Shown here: piece after piece, positions 46,223 to 55,188 of the stretch | How the letters are laid out: each line of letters opens with the position of its first letter | Numbering within the stretch: the stretch's first letter is position 1 | NCBI RefSeq assembly: GCF_018623035.1 | Contig: NZ_CP076023.1 | Span: forward strand, 3,844,001-3,908,000 | DNA: 64,000 bases | Source: Cellulomonas dongxiuzhuiae | GTDB lineage: Bacteria; Actinomycetota; Actinomycetes; Actinomycetales; Cellulomonadaceae | Direction: 5' to 3' | Notes under the pieces: model-generated | The model's input: the letters and a program-made list of their open reading frames with translations, nothing else | Databases searched by the model: none | What the model was told of the DNA's origin: nothing | Translations under genes and position numbers: made by a program

Positions 46223-47035
46223 TCAGCGTCTCGTCCAGGCCAGGGCGCGGCGTTCGGCCGTCCCCAGCAGCAGCGCGTCGACCACCCGCATGACGACGAT
46301 GAACACGAGGGCGGTGGCGACCATGTCGTCGTAGCGCAGGAGCCGGAAGGCGGTGTAGATCTGCGACCCGATGCCGAGCGGCTGGCTCATGGCCTCGACG
46401 AGGACGACGATCTTCCAGCTGAAGGCGAACGACGTCCGCGCCGCGACGAGCAGCGCCGGTGCCACCTGCCGCACGAGGACCTGCGTGACGTACTGCAGCG
46501 GCGAGAACCGGTAGACGCGGGCCAGCTCGTCGAGCTGCACGTCGCGCGCCCGGACGCCGCTGTGCACGACGGTCACCGCGAACGGCACGACCGCGAGCGT
46601 CAGCGCGACGATCCCCGAGGACTCCTCGGTGCCCAGCACGAGGATCGCGAAGATGACGTAGACCGGGTCCGGGACGGCGAGCGCGATGACCACGATCGGC
46701 CGGAAGAACGCCTCGACGATGCGGTTGTAGCCCATCGCGATGCCGAGCACGGAGCCGATGACGGTCGCACCCACGAACGCGATCGCGATCCGGTAGAGCG
46801 TGATCCCGGCGTTGCTCAGCGTCGCGGGGTCGGTGACGACGCCGGGCAGCGAGCCGAGGATCGCCCCGATCGACGGCACCCAGCCACCCGACAGGAACGC
46901 CGTGAGCTCCCACGCCGCCGCGAGCAGGACGAGCGCGACGAGCGACGGCAGGCCCGTCGGGCCGCCGGCCCGGCGACCGCGCCGGGGTGGCGAGGCGATC
47001 CCGGTCACCGCCCCGGGTGGCGCCACGACCGTCAT
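46223..47035 (-). CDS. ABC transporter permease (nitrate/sulfonate/pyrimidine-precursor type)
   Basis: A 270-residue inner-membrane permease with six hydrophobic segments. The EAA loop is VQLDELARVYRFSPLQYVTQVLVRQVAPALLVAAR. It is the second permease of a heteromeric importer with a substrate-binding lipoprotein. The ATG overlaps the ATPase stop (ATGA). Confidence 0.88.
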   Translation of the reverse strand: MTVVAPPGAVTGIASPPRRGRRAGGPTGLPSLVALVLLAAAWELTAFLSGGWVPSIGAILGSLPGVVTDPATLSNAGITLYRIAIAFVGATVIGSVLGIAMGYNRIVEAFFRPIVVIALAVPDPVYVIFAILVLGTEESSGIVALTLAVVPFAVTVVHSGVRARDVQLDELARVYRFSPLQYVTQVLVRQVAPALLVAARTSFAFSWKIVVLVEAMSQPLGIGSQIYTAFRLLRYDDMVATALVFIVVMRVVDALLLGTAERRALAWTRR

Positions 47036-47823
47036 GCCGAGGCCTCGGCCGGGACGTCGGTCCACAGGTCGACGACGCGCGCGACGATCGCCGCCTCGAT
47101 CGCGGCGAGGGTGGCGTCCTCGTACGCCCGGGGGCGCGGGACGTCCACGGTCACGGTCTCCAGGACCCGGGCGGGGCCGGGCGTGAGGATGAGGATCCGG
47201 TCCGCGAGGAAGACCGCCTCCCGGACCGAGTGCGTCACGAAGAGCACCGGGGTCGGGCGCAGCGCGAACAGGTCACCGAGCTGCTGACGCATCTGCCGGG
47301 CCGTGACCTCGTCGAGCGTGGAGAACGGCTCGTCCATGAGGACGACCGCGGGGTCGATGGCGAGGGCGCGCGCGATCGAGACGCGCTGGCGCTGGCCCCC
47401 GGAGAGGCGCAGCGGCCAGGCGTCGCGGTGCGCCTCGACCCGGAGCATGCGCAGGTACCGGTCGATCCGCTCGGGCCACTGGTCGCGCGGCACGCCCGCG
47501 GCCGAGAGCACGATCTCGAGGTTCTGCGCGACCGTGCGCCACGGCAGCAGGCGGTGGTCCTGGAACACGTAGCCGATCCGCGGCGCGGCACCTGCGGTGC
47601 TCGTCACGTCGCGCCCGGCGATCGTCGCGGTCCCGGCGGCCGGGGCCAGAAGGCCGCTCAGCACCTGCAGCAGCGTCGACTTGCCGCAGCCGCTGGGACC
47701 CAGGACGGCGACGAACTCGGAGGGCCCCACCTCCAGGTCCACGTCGCTGACGGCGAGCCGCTGCCCGTCGTAGCTCACGGCGAGGTCCTTGACCTCGATG
47801 TACGGGGATGTCGATGTCGTCAT
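47032..47823 (-). CDS. ABC transporter ATP-binding protein
   Basis: A 263-residue ATPase. Walker A GPSGCGKST (residues 42-50), Q-loop in GYVFQDHRLLPWRT, signature LSGGQRQRVSIARALA, Walker B VVLMDEPFSTLDE and switch VTHSVREAVFLAD. The pattern is that of SsuB/TauB/NrtD transporters for small organic anions or pyrimidines. The start overlaps the permease stop upstream. The complex should have one ATPase gene and two different permeases. Confidence 0.92.
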   Translation of the reverse strand: MTTSTSPYIEVKDLAVSYDGQRLAVSDVDLEVGPSEFVAVLGPSGCGKSTLLQVLSGLLAPAAGTATIAGRDVTSTAGAAPRIGYVFQDHRLLPWRTVAQNLEIVLSAAGVPRDQWPERIDRYLRMLRVEAHRDAWPLRLSGGQRQRVSIARALAIDPAVVLMDEPFSTLDEVTARQMRQQLGDLFALRPTPVLFVTHSVREAVFLADRILILTPGPARVLETVTVDVPRPRAYEDATLAAIEAAIVARVVDLWTDVPAEASA

Positions 47824-48626
47824 GAGCGGTCTCCACGCCAACGCAGGGCGAACTTCTCGAGAGGCCGGAGGACGAGGTACTCCGAGCCGAGCAGCAGGAC
47901 GATGAACGTGATGAGCCACAGGACGAGCTCGTCGATGAGGAAGCGGTCGAAGGCCTGCGTGAACCGGTGCCCCACGCCGCTGTTGACCGCGAAGATCTCC
48001 GCGAGGACGACGACGCGCCAGGCGTGGGCGTACTCGTTGCGCACCGAGGACATCGCGTAGGGCACGAGGTGCGGGAGCAGCACGTGGCGGACCGAGCGCA
48101 CCGTCCCGAACCGGTAGACCGACGCCATGTCGGCGAGCTGGTGGCCCATCGCGGCGAGGCCCTGACGCAGGCTGATCGCGACGAACGGGAAGCAGGCGAC
48201 GGCGACGACGAGGAAGACCCCGGCCTCCGAGCGCTTGAACACCATGAGCGCGAGCAGCGCGACCAGCACGCTCGGCAGCCCGAGGGCCAGGTCGACGTAA
48301 CGACTCACCACGCGCGCCCAGAACCCGCCGCGGACGATCACCCACGCCGCCACGGCCCCGAGGGCGACCGCGGTGGCCAGAGCCAGGACCACGCGGACGG
48401 CGCTCGCCCCGATGTCGCCCCAGATGCCGGACGCCAGGAAGGCGGGGTAGGCGGCGAGGGTCTCACCGATCGGCGGGATGAACCTCGTGCGCTCGCTCCC
48501 CCACCACCACAGCACCGCGAACGCGGCCAGCCCGAGTGCACCGGCCACCGCGGTGGTGGGGTGCCGGCCGGCACCCCACCACCGCGGCCGCGGCCCTGCC
48601 TCGAGGACCGCTGCCGGGGAGGTCAC
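47820..48626 (-). CDS. ABC transporter permease
   Basis: A 268-residue permease with six hydrophobic segments and the EAA-type loop MGHQLADMASVYRFGTVRSVRHVLLPHLVPYAMSS (seen in parts). The GTG overlaps the stop of the substrate-binding protein gene (GTGA). It differs from the other permease in sequence, so the importer is heterodimeric. Confidence 0.88.
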   Translation of the reverse strand: MTSPAAVLEAGPRPRWWGAGRHPTTAVAGALGLAAFAVLWWWGSERTRFIPPIGETLAAYPAFLASGIWGDIGASAVRVVLALATAVALGAVAAWVIVRGGFWARVVSRYVDLALGLPSVLVALLALMVFKRSEAGVFLVVAVACFPFVAISLRQGLAAMGHQLADMASVYRFGTVRSVRHVLLPHLVPYAMSSVRNEYAHAWRVVVLAEIFAVNSGVGHRFTQAFDRFLIDELVLWLITFIVLLLGSEYLVLRPLEKFALRWRGDRS

Positions 48627-49678
48627 GGCAGGAGTTCCTCGAGGATGACGGCGATCGGCTGCTCGGCGACCTCCTCGATGAGGAGGTCGTTCTCCGCCAT
48701 GAGCGCGAGCCAGTCGTCGAGCTGCTCGACGTCGTCCTGCGTGAAGTCGTCGAGGTAGCAGGGCAGGTCGGCGCAGTAGGTGATGAAGGCCTCGAGCTCC
48801 TCGTCGCTGCCTGCGGCGATCCACTCCTTGTACGGCTCCTGCGCGAAGAGCTCGTAGTCCGTCGCCTCGATCTCCGCGACGGCCTCCTTCCAGGCCGCGA
48901 GGACACCCTTGGCGGTCTCCGGGTTCTCCTCGAGCCACGCACGGCTCGCCGCGAGGTTCGTGAGGTACGGCGACCAGCCTTCGTTCACGTCGGCCCAGGC
49001 CTTCGCCGGCTCGAAGACGTAGCGGCCGGGTGCGTCGAGGACCGCACGGAGCGCGAGCGGCTCGTAGTCGACGATCGCCTCGACCTCGCCGCTCGCCAGC
49101 AGCTCGGGCAGGGCAGCCGGACCTGCCTCGCGCAGGTCGTAGTCGGTGAAGAAGTCGATGCCGTAGAGCTCCTTGAGCATGAGCGCGATGACGGTGGTGG
49201 TGCCGCTGTCGACACCGAAGTGCCCGACCTTCAGCCCGACGAGGTCCTCGGGCGTCTGGTAGGGCGAGTCCTCCCGCACGACCATGCTCATCATCGTGTT
49301 GAGCGACGGGTAGAAGACGACGGTGTCGTAGCCCTGAGCCTGGGCGAGGGTCATCGTCACGCCGTCCTGCTCGACGGCCACGTCGGCACCCCCGATGAGC
49401 AGGTTCGTCGCTGCGGCGTCGGGGTCGACCTCGACCACCTCGGCGCGGAAGCCGTGCTTCTCGTCGAGGCCCATCTCCTGGATGACGACGACGGGCACGC
49501 CGGCCGGGTCGGCCGGGAACGCCTGGAACCGGACGACGGGGAGGTCGTCCTCCTCGCTCGTGCCCGGCCCCGCGGCCGCCCCCTCCGGCGAGCCGCCGGA
49601 GCAGGCCGCCAGGGCGGCGGCGACCAGGAACAGGCCGGCGGTCCCGAGTGCGCCCGGGCGGGTCAGTCTGCTGCTCAT
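48623..49678 (-). CDS. ABC transporter substrate-binding lipoprotein (NMT1/SsuA-like)
   Basis: A 351-residue extracytoplasmic binding protein. The lipobox is LAAC with Cys26. The fold is the NMT1/THI5 or SsuA type: FPADPAGVPVVVIQEMGLDEKHGFRAEVVE, LIGGADVAVEQDGVTM, SLNTMMSMVVREDSPYQTPEDLVG. These bind small ring or anionic compounds such as pyrimidine precursors, taurine or nitrate. The C-terminal 80 residues are acidic. The substrate is unknown and is the key to the cluster. Start ATG at 49678. Confidence 0.9.
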   Translation of the reverse strand: MSSRLTRPGALGTAGLFLVAAALAACSGGSPEGAAAGPGTSEEDDLPVVRFQAFPADPAGVPVVVIQEMGLDEKHGFRAEVVEVDPDAAATNLLIGGADVAVEQDGVTMTLAQAQGYDTVVFYPSLNTMMSMVVREDSPYQTPEDLVGLKVGHFGVDSGTTTVIALMLKELYGIDFFTDYDLREAGPAALPELLASGEVEAIVDYEPLALRAVLDAPGRYVFEPAKAWADVNEGWSPYLTNLAASRAWLEENPETAKGVLAAWKEAVAEIEATDYELFAQEPYKEWIAAGSDEELEAFITYCADLPCYLDDFTQDDVEQLDDWLALMAENDLLIEEVAEQPIAVILEELLP

Positions 49679-49748
49679 CGTGTCCTCTTTCGTCGCGGGG
49701 GAAGGACTACTGACGGCCGGGCGCCCTGCTCGGTCCACGAGCGTGCGG

Positions 49749-50369
49749 TCAGGGCGTACCGGGGTGGACGGACACCCTCAGGGGGGTCGGGTTGAAGCCC
49801 GTGCAGGGGTTGTTCTCCTGGGGGCAGTTGGAGATGGCGACGAGGAGGTCGCGCTCGGCCCGCAGGGTCATGTGGTCGCCCGGCCCCGACGGCGGCTCGT
49901 GGTCGATCGAGACGGTGCCGTCGGGCTCGACGAGGTAGCGCAGGAAGATGTTGAAGCACATCGGGATGTCGGACCGGGCGAGACCCCACGGGCGGACCGC
50001 GTCCTCGAAGTTCTCCATGCAGCCGCGCGCGGCCTGGCTCTCCCCGTAGCGGACGACGTCGAGCGCGTAGGAGCAGGAGCCGCAGATCACGTCGTTCACA
50101 CCGACGGTGTCCTCGACGATCGTCATCATCGGCCGGGCCTTGTCGGAGTACAGGACGTGGCCGGTGCTCACGTAGATCGTGCCGTTGAGCTTGGCGGTGT
50201 GGGCCGCCCAGAACTTCTCGCGGAGGTCCGTGAGGTCGTAGCAGACGAGGTCGACCGCCTGGGAGCCCTCGAGGTCCTCGATGCGCAGCAGCTCACCGGC
50301 GCGCAGCTCGGCCGCCCAGTGGCCGCGCGCGGGGATCACGTCCTCGCGGGACGGCTTGGTATATTGCAT
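49749..50369 (-). CDS. DUF1989 (urea carboxylase-associated type) protein
   Basis: A 206-residue protein matching DUF1989: RIEDLEGSQAVDLVCYDL, WAAHTAKLNGTIYVSTGHVLYSD, CSYALDVVRYGE, CFNIFLRYLVEPDGTVSIDHEPPSGPGDHMTLRAERDLLVAISNCPQENNPC and N-end GFNPTPLRVSV (read in pieces). In other bacteria it sits beside urea amidolyase or guanidine carboxylase genes, which are absent here. First gene of the cluster; its start codon lies inside a 15-bp inverted repeat shared with the gntR promoter. A -10-like TACGAT seven bases upstream suggests a leaderless message. Conserved Cys and His residues hint at metal binding. Confidence 0.88.
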   Translation of the reverse strand: MQYTKPSREDVIPARGHWAAELRAGELLRIEDLEGSQAVDLVCYDLTDLREKFWAAHTAKLNGTIYVSTGHVLYSDKARPMMTIVEDTVGVNDVICGSCSYALDVVRYGESQAARGCMENFEDAVRPWGLARSDIPMCFNIFLRYLVEPDGTVSIDHEPPSGPGDHMTLRAERDLLVAISNCPQENNPCTGFNPTPLRVSVHPGTP

Positions 50370-50372
50370 ACC
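50358..50372. promoter_or_regulatory. Operator-like inverted repeat at DUF1989 start
   Basis: GGTAT-N5-ATACC (50358-50362, 50368-50372), overlapping the DUF1989 start codon. The same architecture occurs at 51158 upstream of gntR. GntR/FadR-family operators often have this form. Confidence 0.65.
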
Positions 50373-50456
50373 GTGGATCGTAGTTCGCTCATGTTTCGCA
50401 GAGCAACAGTTCCTTGTAACGATCGGTTGAACGGCGGACCGGGCGCCGGGCGGCCG

Positions 50457-51149
50457 TCAGTCGGTCGACTCGTAGGCCTCGACCGCGCGGAGGGTGGAGC
50501 GCAGGTGCTCCGTCTGGCGCTCGACTGCGGCCTCGGGGTCACGGTCCCGGAACGCCTGCAGCAGCGCCCGGTGCTCCTCGTTCGCCTCGCGCATCCCGAG
50601 ACCGCCGGCGCGCAGGGCCAGGGCGACCTGGACCGCGGACGCGTCCCGCAGGCCGCCGATCATCGAACGCAGGAGCCGCGACTCGACCGTCGTCATGAGC
50701 ACGGCGTGGAACTGGCGGTTGAGCTCCGTCCACTCGCCGACGTCGGTGGTGGCGTCCATCGCGTCGCACAGCGCCTCGGCACGTTCGAGGTCGGCAGCCG
50801 TGCAGCTCCCGACCGCCGACCGGGTCGCCATCTCCTCGAGCACGATGCGGATCTCGTACGTCTCGCGCGCCCCGGCGAGCGTGGGGGTGTGGACCACGGC
50901 GGTCCGGTAGGCGTCGAAGTCCACGAGTCCCTCGCCGACCAGGTCACGGATCGCCTCGCGCACCGGCGTCCGGCTGGTCCCCAGCTGTTCGGCGATGTCC
51001 GTCAGCACCAGCGGGGTGCCGGGCGCGAGCTCGCCGCTGAGGATCGCGTGGCGGAGCTCCTCACGGACCGCCTCATGGGCCGTACGACGCGTCAACCCCG
51101 ACAGGCGCCCGCGCTGGGTACTCGAGCCCGTTGTCCGTGAAGAGACCAT
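50457..51149 (-). CDS. GntR-family transcriptional regulator (FCD type)
   Basis: A 230-residue regulator. Winged helix about 25-90 with AVREELRHAILSGELAPGTPLVLTDIAEQLGTSRTPVREAIRDL (in parts) and a C-terminal FCD all-helical ligand domain (about 100-225) with RIVLEEMATRSAV, LNRQFHAVLM (His) and EHRALLQAFRDRDPEAA (His). FCD proteins bind carboxylates or sugar acids through a metal site. The ATG at 51149 lies nine bases downstream of the inverted repeat 51158-51172. It probably represses itself and the DUF1989 cluster. Confidence 0.9.
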   Translation of the reverse strand: MVSSRTTGSSTQRGRLSGLTRRTAHEAVREELRHAILSGELAPGTPLVLTDIAEQLGTSRTPVREAIRDLVGEGLVDFDAYRTAVVHTPTLAGARETYEIRIVLEEMATRSAVGSCTAADLERAEALCDAMDATTDVGEWTELNRQFHAVLMTTVESRLLRSMIGGLRDASAVQVALALRAGGLGMREANEEHRALLQAFRDRDPEAAVERQTEHLRSTLRAVEAYESTD

Positions 51150-51157
51150 GGAACAAC

Positions 51158-51172
51158 GATATTCCGTATACC
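51158..51172. promoter_or_regulatory. Operator-like inverted repeat upstream of gntR
   Basis: GATAT-N5-ATACC (51158-51162, 51168-51172), one base away from perfect symmetry, same spacing as the site at the DUF1989 start. On the minus strand TATACG lies in the -10 position. Confidence 0.6.
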
Positions 51173-51351
51173 GGGCCCCGCGCCCCGCGCCCGTCGTGAG
51201 GGTGATCACCGTCAGGGCCACGGCGCGGCGTCCGCGTGGGCGAGGACCGGGACCACACATGGTTGATGGCACAACTGAGAACTCGCGCCCCCTTGCGCAT
51301 CGGCCGCGACGGGCCCTGGTCACGCGCGGGCATCTGGGCTTCACTCCTGAC

Positions 51352-52071
51352 ATGTCCCGTTTCGCGATGAGGGCGACGGCGTCGCTGCTGCTGCTCGCGT
51401 CCGCCGTGATGTTCGTGGCCGCCGCGGTGCAACGGTGGTGGCCCGCGTGCCGGCGGGGGGCCTTCGAGACGGACGCGTGCCTCCGGCTGCAGGACCACGC
51501 GTTCGACCACCTGCTCGTCGCCGACCCGTGGACGCCCGCCGGGCACGCGGCCCAGTACGCCGGCGTGGCGATGATCGTGCTCGCGGGTGCCGCCGTCGTG
51601 CTCCCGTTCCTCCTGGTCCGACGGCCGCTCTGGTTCGCGGTCACGGTGGCGATCTCGACCGCGGGAGCCCTCACTCTCCTCGGTGCCCACGCCTGGACGT
51701 CGGGAGTGGGCGGACAGGTCCAGCCCACGCCGGGGCTCACGGCCGCGGTGCTCGTCCTGACCTTCGTCGTCCCCGTCGCCGCCGGCATCTGGGCGACACG
51801 TGAGCGCGGGGCCGGGCCCGACCCGGCCCGCGACCCGTGGACGCTCGCGCTCGCGGCCGCGCTCATCGTGTCCAGCCCGCTGCCGACCATGCTCCTCGGC
51901 CCCGTGGTGGTGCTGTACTCCTCGCACGACACGAGCCCGTGGTCGGACGCGGTGGTGAGCCTTCCGCTGGTGGCAGCGGCGACACTCGTCTGGAAGGTCA
52001 CCCCGCGCGGCACGCCGCGTGCACCGGCACCTCCGCGGCGGGCCGGCACGCTCGCGGACGTGCCGGGGTGA
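51352..52071 (+). CDS. Multi-pass membrane protein of unknown function
   Basis: A 239-residue protein with about six hydrophobic segments (roughly 8-28, 64-86, 92-112, 122-142, 158-178, 192-212) and short polar loops. Two Cys lie in the first loop (ACRRGAFETDACLRLQ). I do not recognise a family. Start ATG 51352. The stop overlaps the start of the HAD gene (GTGA), so the two are coupled. Confidence 0.7.
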   Translation: MSRFAMRATASLLLLASAVMFVAAAVQRWWPACRRGAFETDACLRLQDHAFDHLLVADPWTPAGHAAQYAGVAMIVLAGAAVVLPFLLVRRPLWFAVTVAISTAGALTLLGAHAWTSGVGGQVQPTPGLTAAVLVLTFVVPVAAGIWATRERGAGPDPARDPWTLALAAALIVSSPLPTMLLGPVVVLYSSHDTSPWSDAVVSLPLVAAATLVWKVTPRGTPRAPAPPRRAGTLADVPG

Positions 52072-52709
52072 AGAGGTACGTCCTGCTCGACCACGACGGC
52101 GTCCTCGTCGACACCGAGCACTGGTACTACGAGGCCGGGGCACACGCGCTGGCCGAGGCGGGCGTGACCCTGGACAAGGCGCGGTACCTCGGCGACATGA
52201 CCCAGGGGCTCGGCACGTGGGACCAGGCCCGGGCGGCAGGCGTCGACGAGCAGACGATCGACCGGCTCCGCGCGGTGCGCGACGCCCGCTACCAGGAGCA
52301 CCTGCGGACGCAGCCGATCGAGATCGACGGTGTCGTCGAGGCGCTCGCCGAGCTGTCCCAGCACGCCCGCCTGGCCGTCGTGACGAGCTCCAAGCGCGCG
52401 GACTTCGACCTCATCCACGCCGAGCGCCGGATCCGCGGGTTCCTGGACTTCGTCCTGGTGCGGGAGGACTACGGACGCGCCAAGCCGCACCCCGAGCCGT
52501 ACCTCATGGGCCTGCAGCGTTTCGGTGCCGCCAGGGCCGACACGCTCGTCGTCGAGGACTCGGAGCGCGGGCTCCGGTCGGCGGTGGCGGCCGGGATCGA
52601 CTGCGCGGTCGTGGACAACGACTTCACCCGCAGCGGTGACTTCTCGGGGGCGCGGTACCGGATCGGGACGCTGAGCGAGGTCCTCGACATCGTCCGGGGA
52701 GCAGGTTGA
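52068..52709 (+). CDS. HAD-superfamily phosphatase (subfamily IA)
   Basis: A 213-residue HAD hydrolase. Motif I is LLDHDGVLVDTEHWYYE, motif II is VVTSSKR, the lysine of motif III is in GRAKPHPEPYLMGL and motif IV is VVEDSERGLRSAVAAGIDC. The cap is a small helical type as in beta-phosphoglucomutase or phosphoglycolate phosphatase. Start GTG 52068 overlaps the upstream stop. The substrate is unknown. Confidence 0.88.
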   Translation: MKRYVLLDHDGVLVDTEHWYYEAGAHALAEAGVTLDKARYLGDMTQGLGTWDQARAAGVDEQTIDRLRAVRDARYQEHLRTQPIEIDGVVEALAELSQHARLAVVTSSKRADFDLIHAERRIRGFLDFVLVREDYGRAKPHPEPYLMGLQRFGAARADTLVVEDSERGLRSAVAAGIDCAVVDNDFTRSGDFSGARYRIGTLSEVLDIVRGAG

Positions 52710-52740
52710 CGACACCGGTCCCGGTTCTGACGCGTCTCCT

Positions 52741-52748
52741 AATCGATT
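52741..52748. promoter_or_regulatory. Perfect palindrome AATCGATT upstream of GH9
   Basis: 8-bp perfect palindrome centred on CG in the GH9 upstream region, 138 bases before the start codon. Similar to TATCGATA at 18742. Confidence 0.4.
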
Positions 52749-52885
52749 CCGGCGGCGCACCACCATCGGACCGGCCGGCTCCCCGACCTACCGTGACGAG
52801 AGCGCTCCGGCGACGGCCGGCCCAGGGTCGGGCCGCGGCAGCCGTGGGCGCCGTCCGCCACGTCGTCTCCCACCTGAGGACCGCC

Positions 52886-55153
52886 ATGTCACCGATCACC
52901 CGACGACGCGCGCGGCGCCGCGGCTGGTCCGCCGCCCTCGCCGTCGCCACCGCCCTGACCGTCGCGGGCGTCACCGCGCCGACCGCCCTCGCGGCCCCCG
53001 ACCCCGGCACGCCGGTCAAGGTCAACCAGGTCGCCTACGTGCCCGGCGTCGCCAAGGTCGCGACGCTCGTCAGCACGTCGACCACCCCGGTCGCGTGGAC
53101 CCTGCACGACGCGGGGGGCCGCACCGTCGCCGAGGGCACGTCGACGGTCAAGGGCGCCGACACGCTGTCCGGCGACCGCACGCACCTCATCGACTTCTCG
53201 TCCTACGACACCCCCGGCACCGGGTACGTGCTGTCCGCCGGCGGGTCCAGCAGCCTGCCGTTCGACATCTCCGCCGACCCGCTGAAGAAGCTCCGCTACG
53301 ACGCGCTCGCGTTCTTCTACCACCAGCGCTCGGGCATCGCGATCGAGGCCCAGTACGTCGGCAGCACCTACGCGCGCGCCGCCGGGCACCTGGGCGTCGC
53401 GCCCAACCAGGGCGACACGAACGTGCCGTGCCGGCAGTCCTGCGGCTACAGCCTGGACGTGCGCGGCGGCTGGTACGACGCGGGCGACCAGGGCAAGTAC
53501 GTCGTCAACGGTGGCATCGCGACGTGGCAGCTGCAGAACGCGTACGAGCGGACGCTGCACGTCGACGGCGCGGACCGCGCGGCGCTCGGCGACGGCAGGG
53601 CCGCCATCCCGGAGCGTGCCAACGGCGTGCCGGACGTGCTCGACGAGGCCAGGTGGGAGCTCGAGTTCCTGCTGCGCATGCAGGTGCCCGCCGGCCGCAC
53701 CGACGCCGGCATGGTGCACCACAAGATGCACGACGAGAACTGGACGGGCATCCCGACGATCCCCTCGCAGGACGCCCAGCGCCGGATCCTCGCGCCCGTG
53801 AGCACGGCCGCGACCCTCAACATGGCGGCCGTCGCCGCGCAGGCGTCGCGCCTGTGGGAGTCGTACGACCCGACGTTCTCCGCCAGGGCCCTGGCGGCCG
53901 CGCGGACCGCGTACGCGGCGGCCAAGGCGAACCCCAACCGCATCGCGTCGAGCACCGACGGCACGGGCGGCGGCGCCTACAGCGACGCGTCGGTCACCGA
54001 CGAGTTCTACTGGGCCGCGGCCGAGCTCTTCGCCACGACGGGTGAGTCGTCCTACCGCGCCGACGTCACCGGCTCGTCGTTCTACCAGGGCGTGAGCTTC
54101 GCGCAGCGCGGCTACGACTGGGGCTGGACCGGCGGCATGGGCGACACGACGCTCGCGCTCGTCCCGACGGACCTGCCCGCGGCCGACGTCGCCGCGACGC
54201 GCTCCGCGATCGTGTCGTTCGCCGACGCCGCCCTGACGCGCCTCGCGAACCAGGCGTACCCGGCGCCCAACAACGCCGGCAGCGTCTACTACTGGGGCTC
54301 GAACGGCCAGGTCGCGAACAACGCCAACGCGCTCGCCCTCGCCTACGACTTCACCGGCCAGGCCAGGTACCGGACGGCCGTGTACGGCGCGCTCGACTAC
54401 TTCCTGGGCCGCAACCCGCTCAACCAGTCGTACGTGGCGGGCTACGGAGAGAAGGCCGTGCGCAACGTGCACCACCGCTTCTGGGCGAACCAGAACGACT
54501 CGTCGCTGCCGATCGCGCCGCCCGGGTCGTTCTCCGGCGGTCCCAACAGCGAGCTGCAGGACCCGGTGGCGGCCGCCGAGCTCGCCGGCTGCGCGGCCCA
54601 GAAGTGCTTCGTCGACGACATCGAGGCGTACTCCGTCAACGAGGTCGCGATCAACTGGAACTCCGCGCTGGTCTGGCTCACCGCGTGGGCGGCCGAGCAG
54701 GCGGGCGGGACGACGCCGACTCCGACGCCGACCCCCACGCCGACGCCGACGGTCACTCCGACACCCACGCCGAGCGTCACCCCCACGCCCACCCCGTCGC
54801 CGACGGCCACCCCGTCGCCCACGCCCACCCCGACGACGTCGGCGGCCTGCCGGGTGACGTACTCGGCGAACTCGTGGGGTTCGGGCTTCACCGCCTCGAT
54901 CACGGTGACCAACACCGGCTCGGCCGCGTGGTCGTCGTGGCAGCTCGGCTTCACGTTCCCCGGTGACCAGAAGGTCACGCAGGGCTGGAGCGCGACCTAC
55001 AACCAGACGGGCGCCGCGGTCACCGTGACCAACGCCGCCTGGAACGGCTCGCTGGCCGCAGGCGGGTCGACGAGCATCGGCTTCAACGGCTCGTACAGCG
55101 GCACCAACGCCGCACCCACCGGGTTCACGGTCAACGGGGCCCCCTGCTCCTGA
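52886..55153 (+). CDS. Secreted GH9 cellulase with N-terminal Ig domain and CBM2
   Basis: A 755-residue endoglucanase. Signal peptide about 1-37, CelD_N-type Ig domain about 40-130 (VKVNQVAYVPGVAKVATLV), GH9 catalytic domain about 135-615 with the Asp pair D198/D201 (GGWYDAGDQGKYV) and acid E586 (YSVNEVAINWNS), His in NVHHRFWANQ. A long Thr-Pro linker (about 620-655) precedes a C-terminal CBM2 (about 657-755; CRVTYSANSWGSGF ... Cys near end). The Ig-GH9 order is that of theme B/D endoglucanases or cellobiohydrolases. The ATG at 52886 follows GAGGA. It ends at a bidirectional terminator. Confidence 0.95.
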   Translation: MSPITRRRARRRGWSAALAVATALTVAGVTAPTALAAPDPGTPVKVNQVAYVPGVAKVATLVSTSTTPVAWTLHDAGGRTVAEGTSTVKGADTLSGDRTHLIDFSSYDTPGTGYVLSAGGSSSLPFDISADPLKKLRYDALAFFYHQRSGIAIEAQYVGSTYARAAGHLGVAPNQGDTNVPCRQSCGYSLDVRGGWYDAGDQGKYVVNGGIATWQLQNAYERTLHVDGADRAALGDGRAAIPERANGVPDVLDEARWELEFLLRMQVPAGRTDAGMVHHKMHDENWTGIPTIPSQDAQRRILAPVSTAATLNMAAVAAQASRLWESYDPTFSARALAAARTAYAAAKANPNRIASSTDGTGGGAYSDASVTDEFYWAAAELFATTGESSYRADVTGSSFYQGVSFAQRGYDWGWTGGMGDTTLALVPTDLPAADVAATRSAIVSFADAALTRLANQAYPAPNNAGSVYYWGSNGQVANNANALALAYDFTGQARYRTAVYGALDYFLGRNPLNQSYVAGYGEKAVRNVHHRFWANQNDSSLPIAPPGSFSGGPNSELQDPVAAAELAGCAAQKCFVDDIEAYSVNEVAINWNSALVWLTAWAAEQAGGTTPTPTPTPTPTPTVTPTPTPSVTPTPTPSPTATPSPTPTPTTSAACRVTYSANSWGSGFTASITVTNTGSAAWSSWQLGFTFPGDQKVTQGWSATYNQTGAAVTVTNAAWNGSLAAGGSTSIGFNGSYSGTNAAPTGFTVNGAPCS
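54716..54838 (+). repeat. Thr-Pro linker repeat in GH9
   Basis: Imperfect hexanucleotide repeats (ccgacg / cccacg units) encode the linker between the GH9 domain and CBM2. Confidence 0.65.
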
Positions 55154-55188
55154 CCCGGACGGCCCGGGGCGTCCCCCGGAGTCGACGG

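Noticed and set aside
50457-52766. The minus-strand frame of gntR continuing far upstream to 52766
   Set aside because: It runs opposite to the membrane protein and HAD genes, is low-complexity, and the ATG at 51149 gives the expected GntR N-terminus just after the operator.
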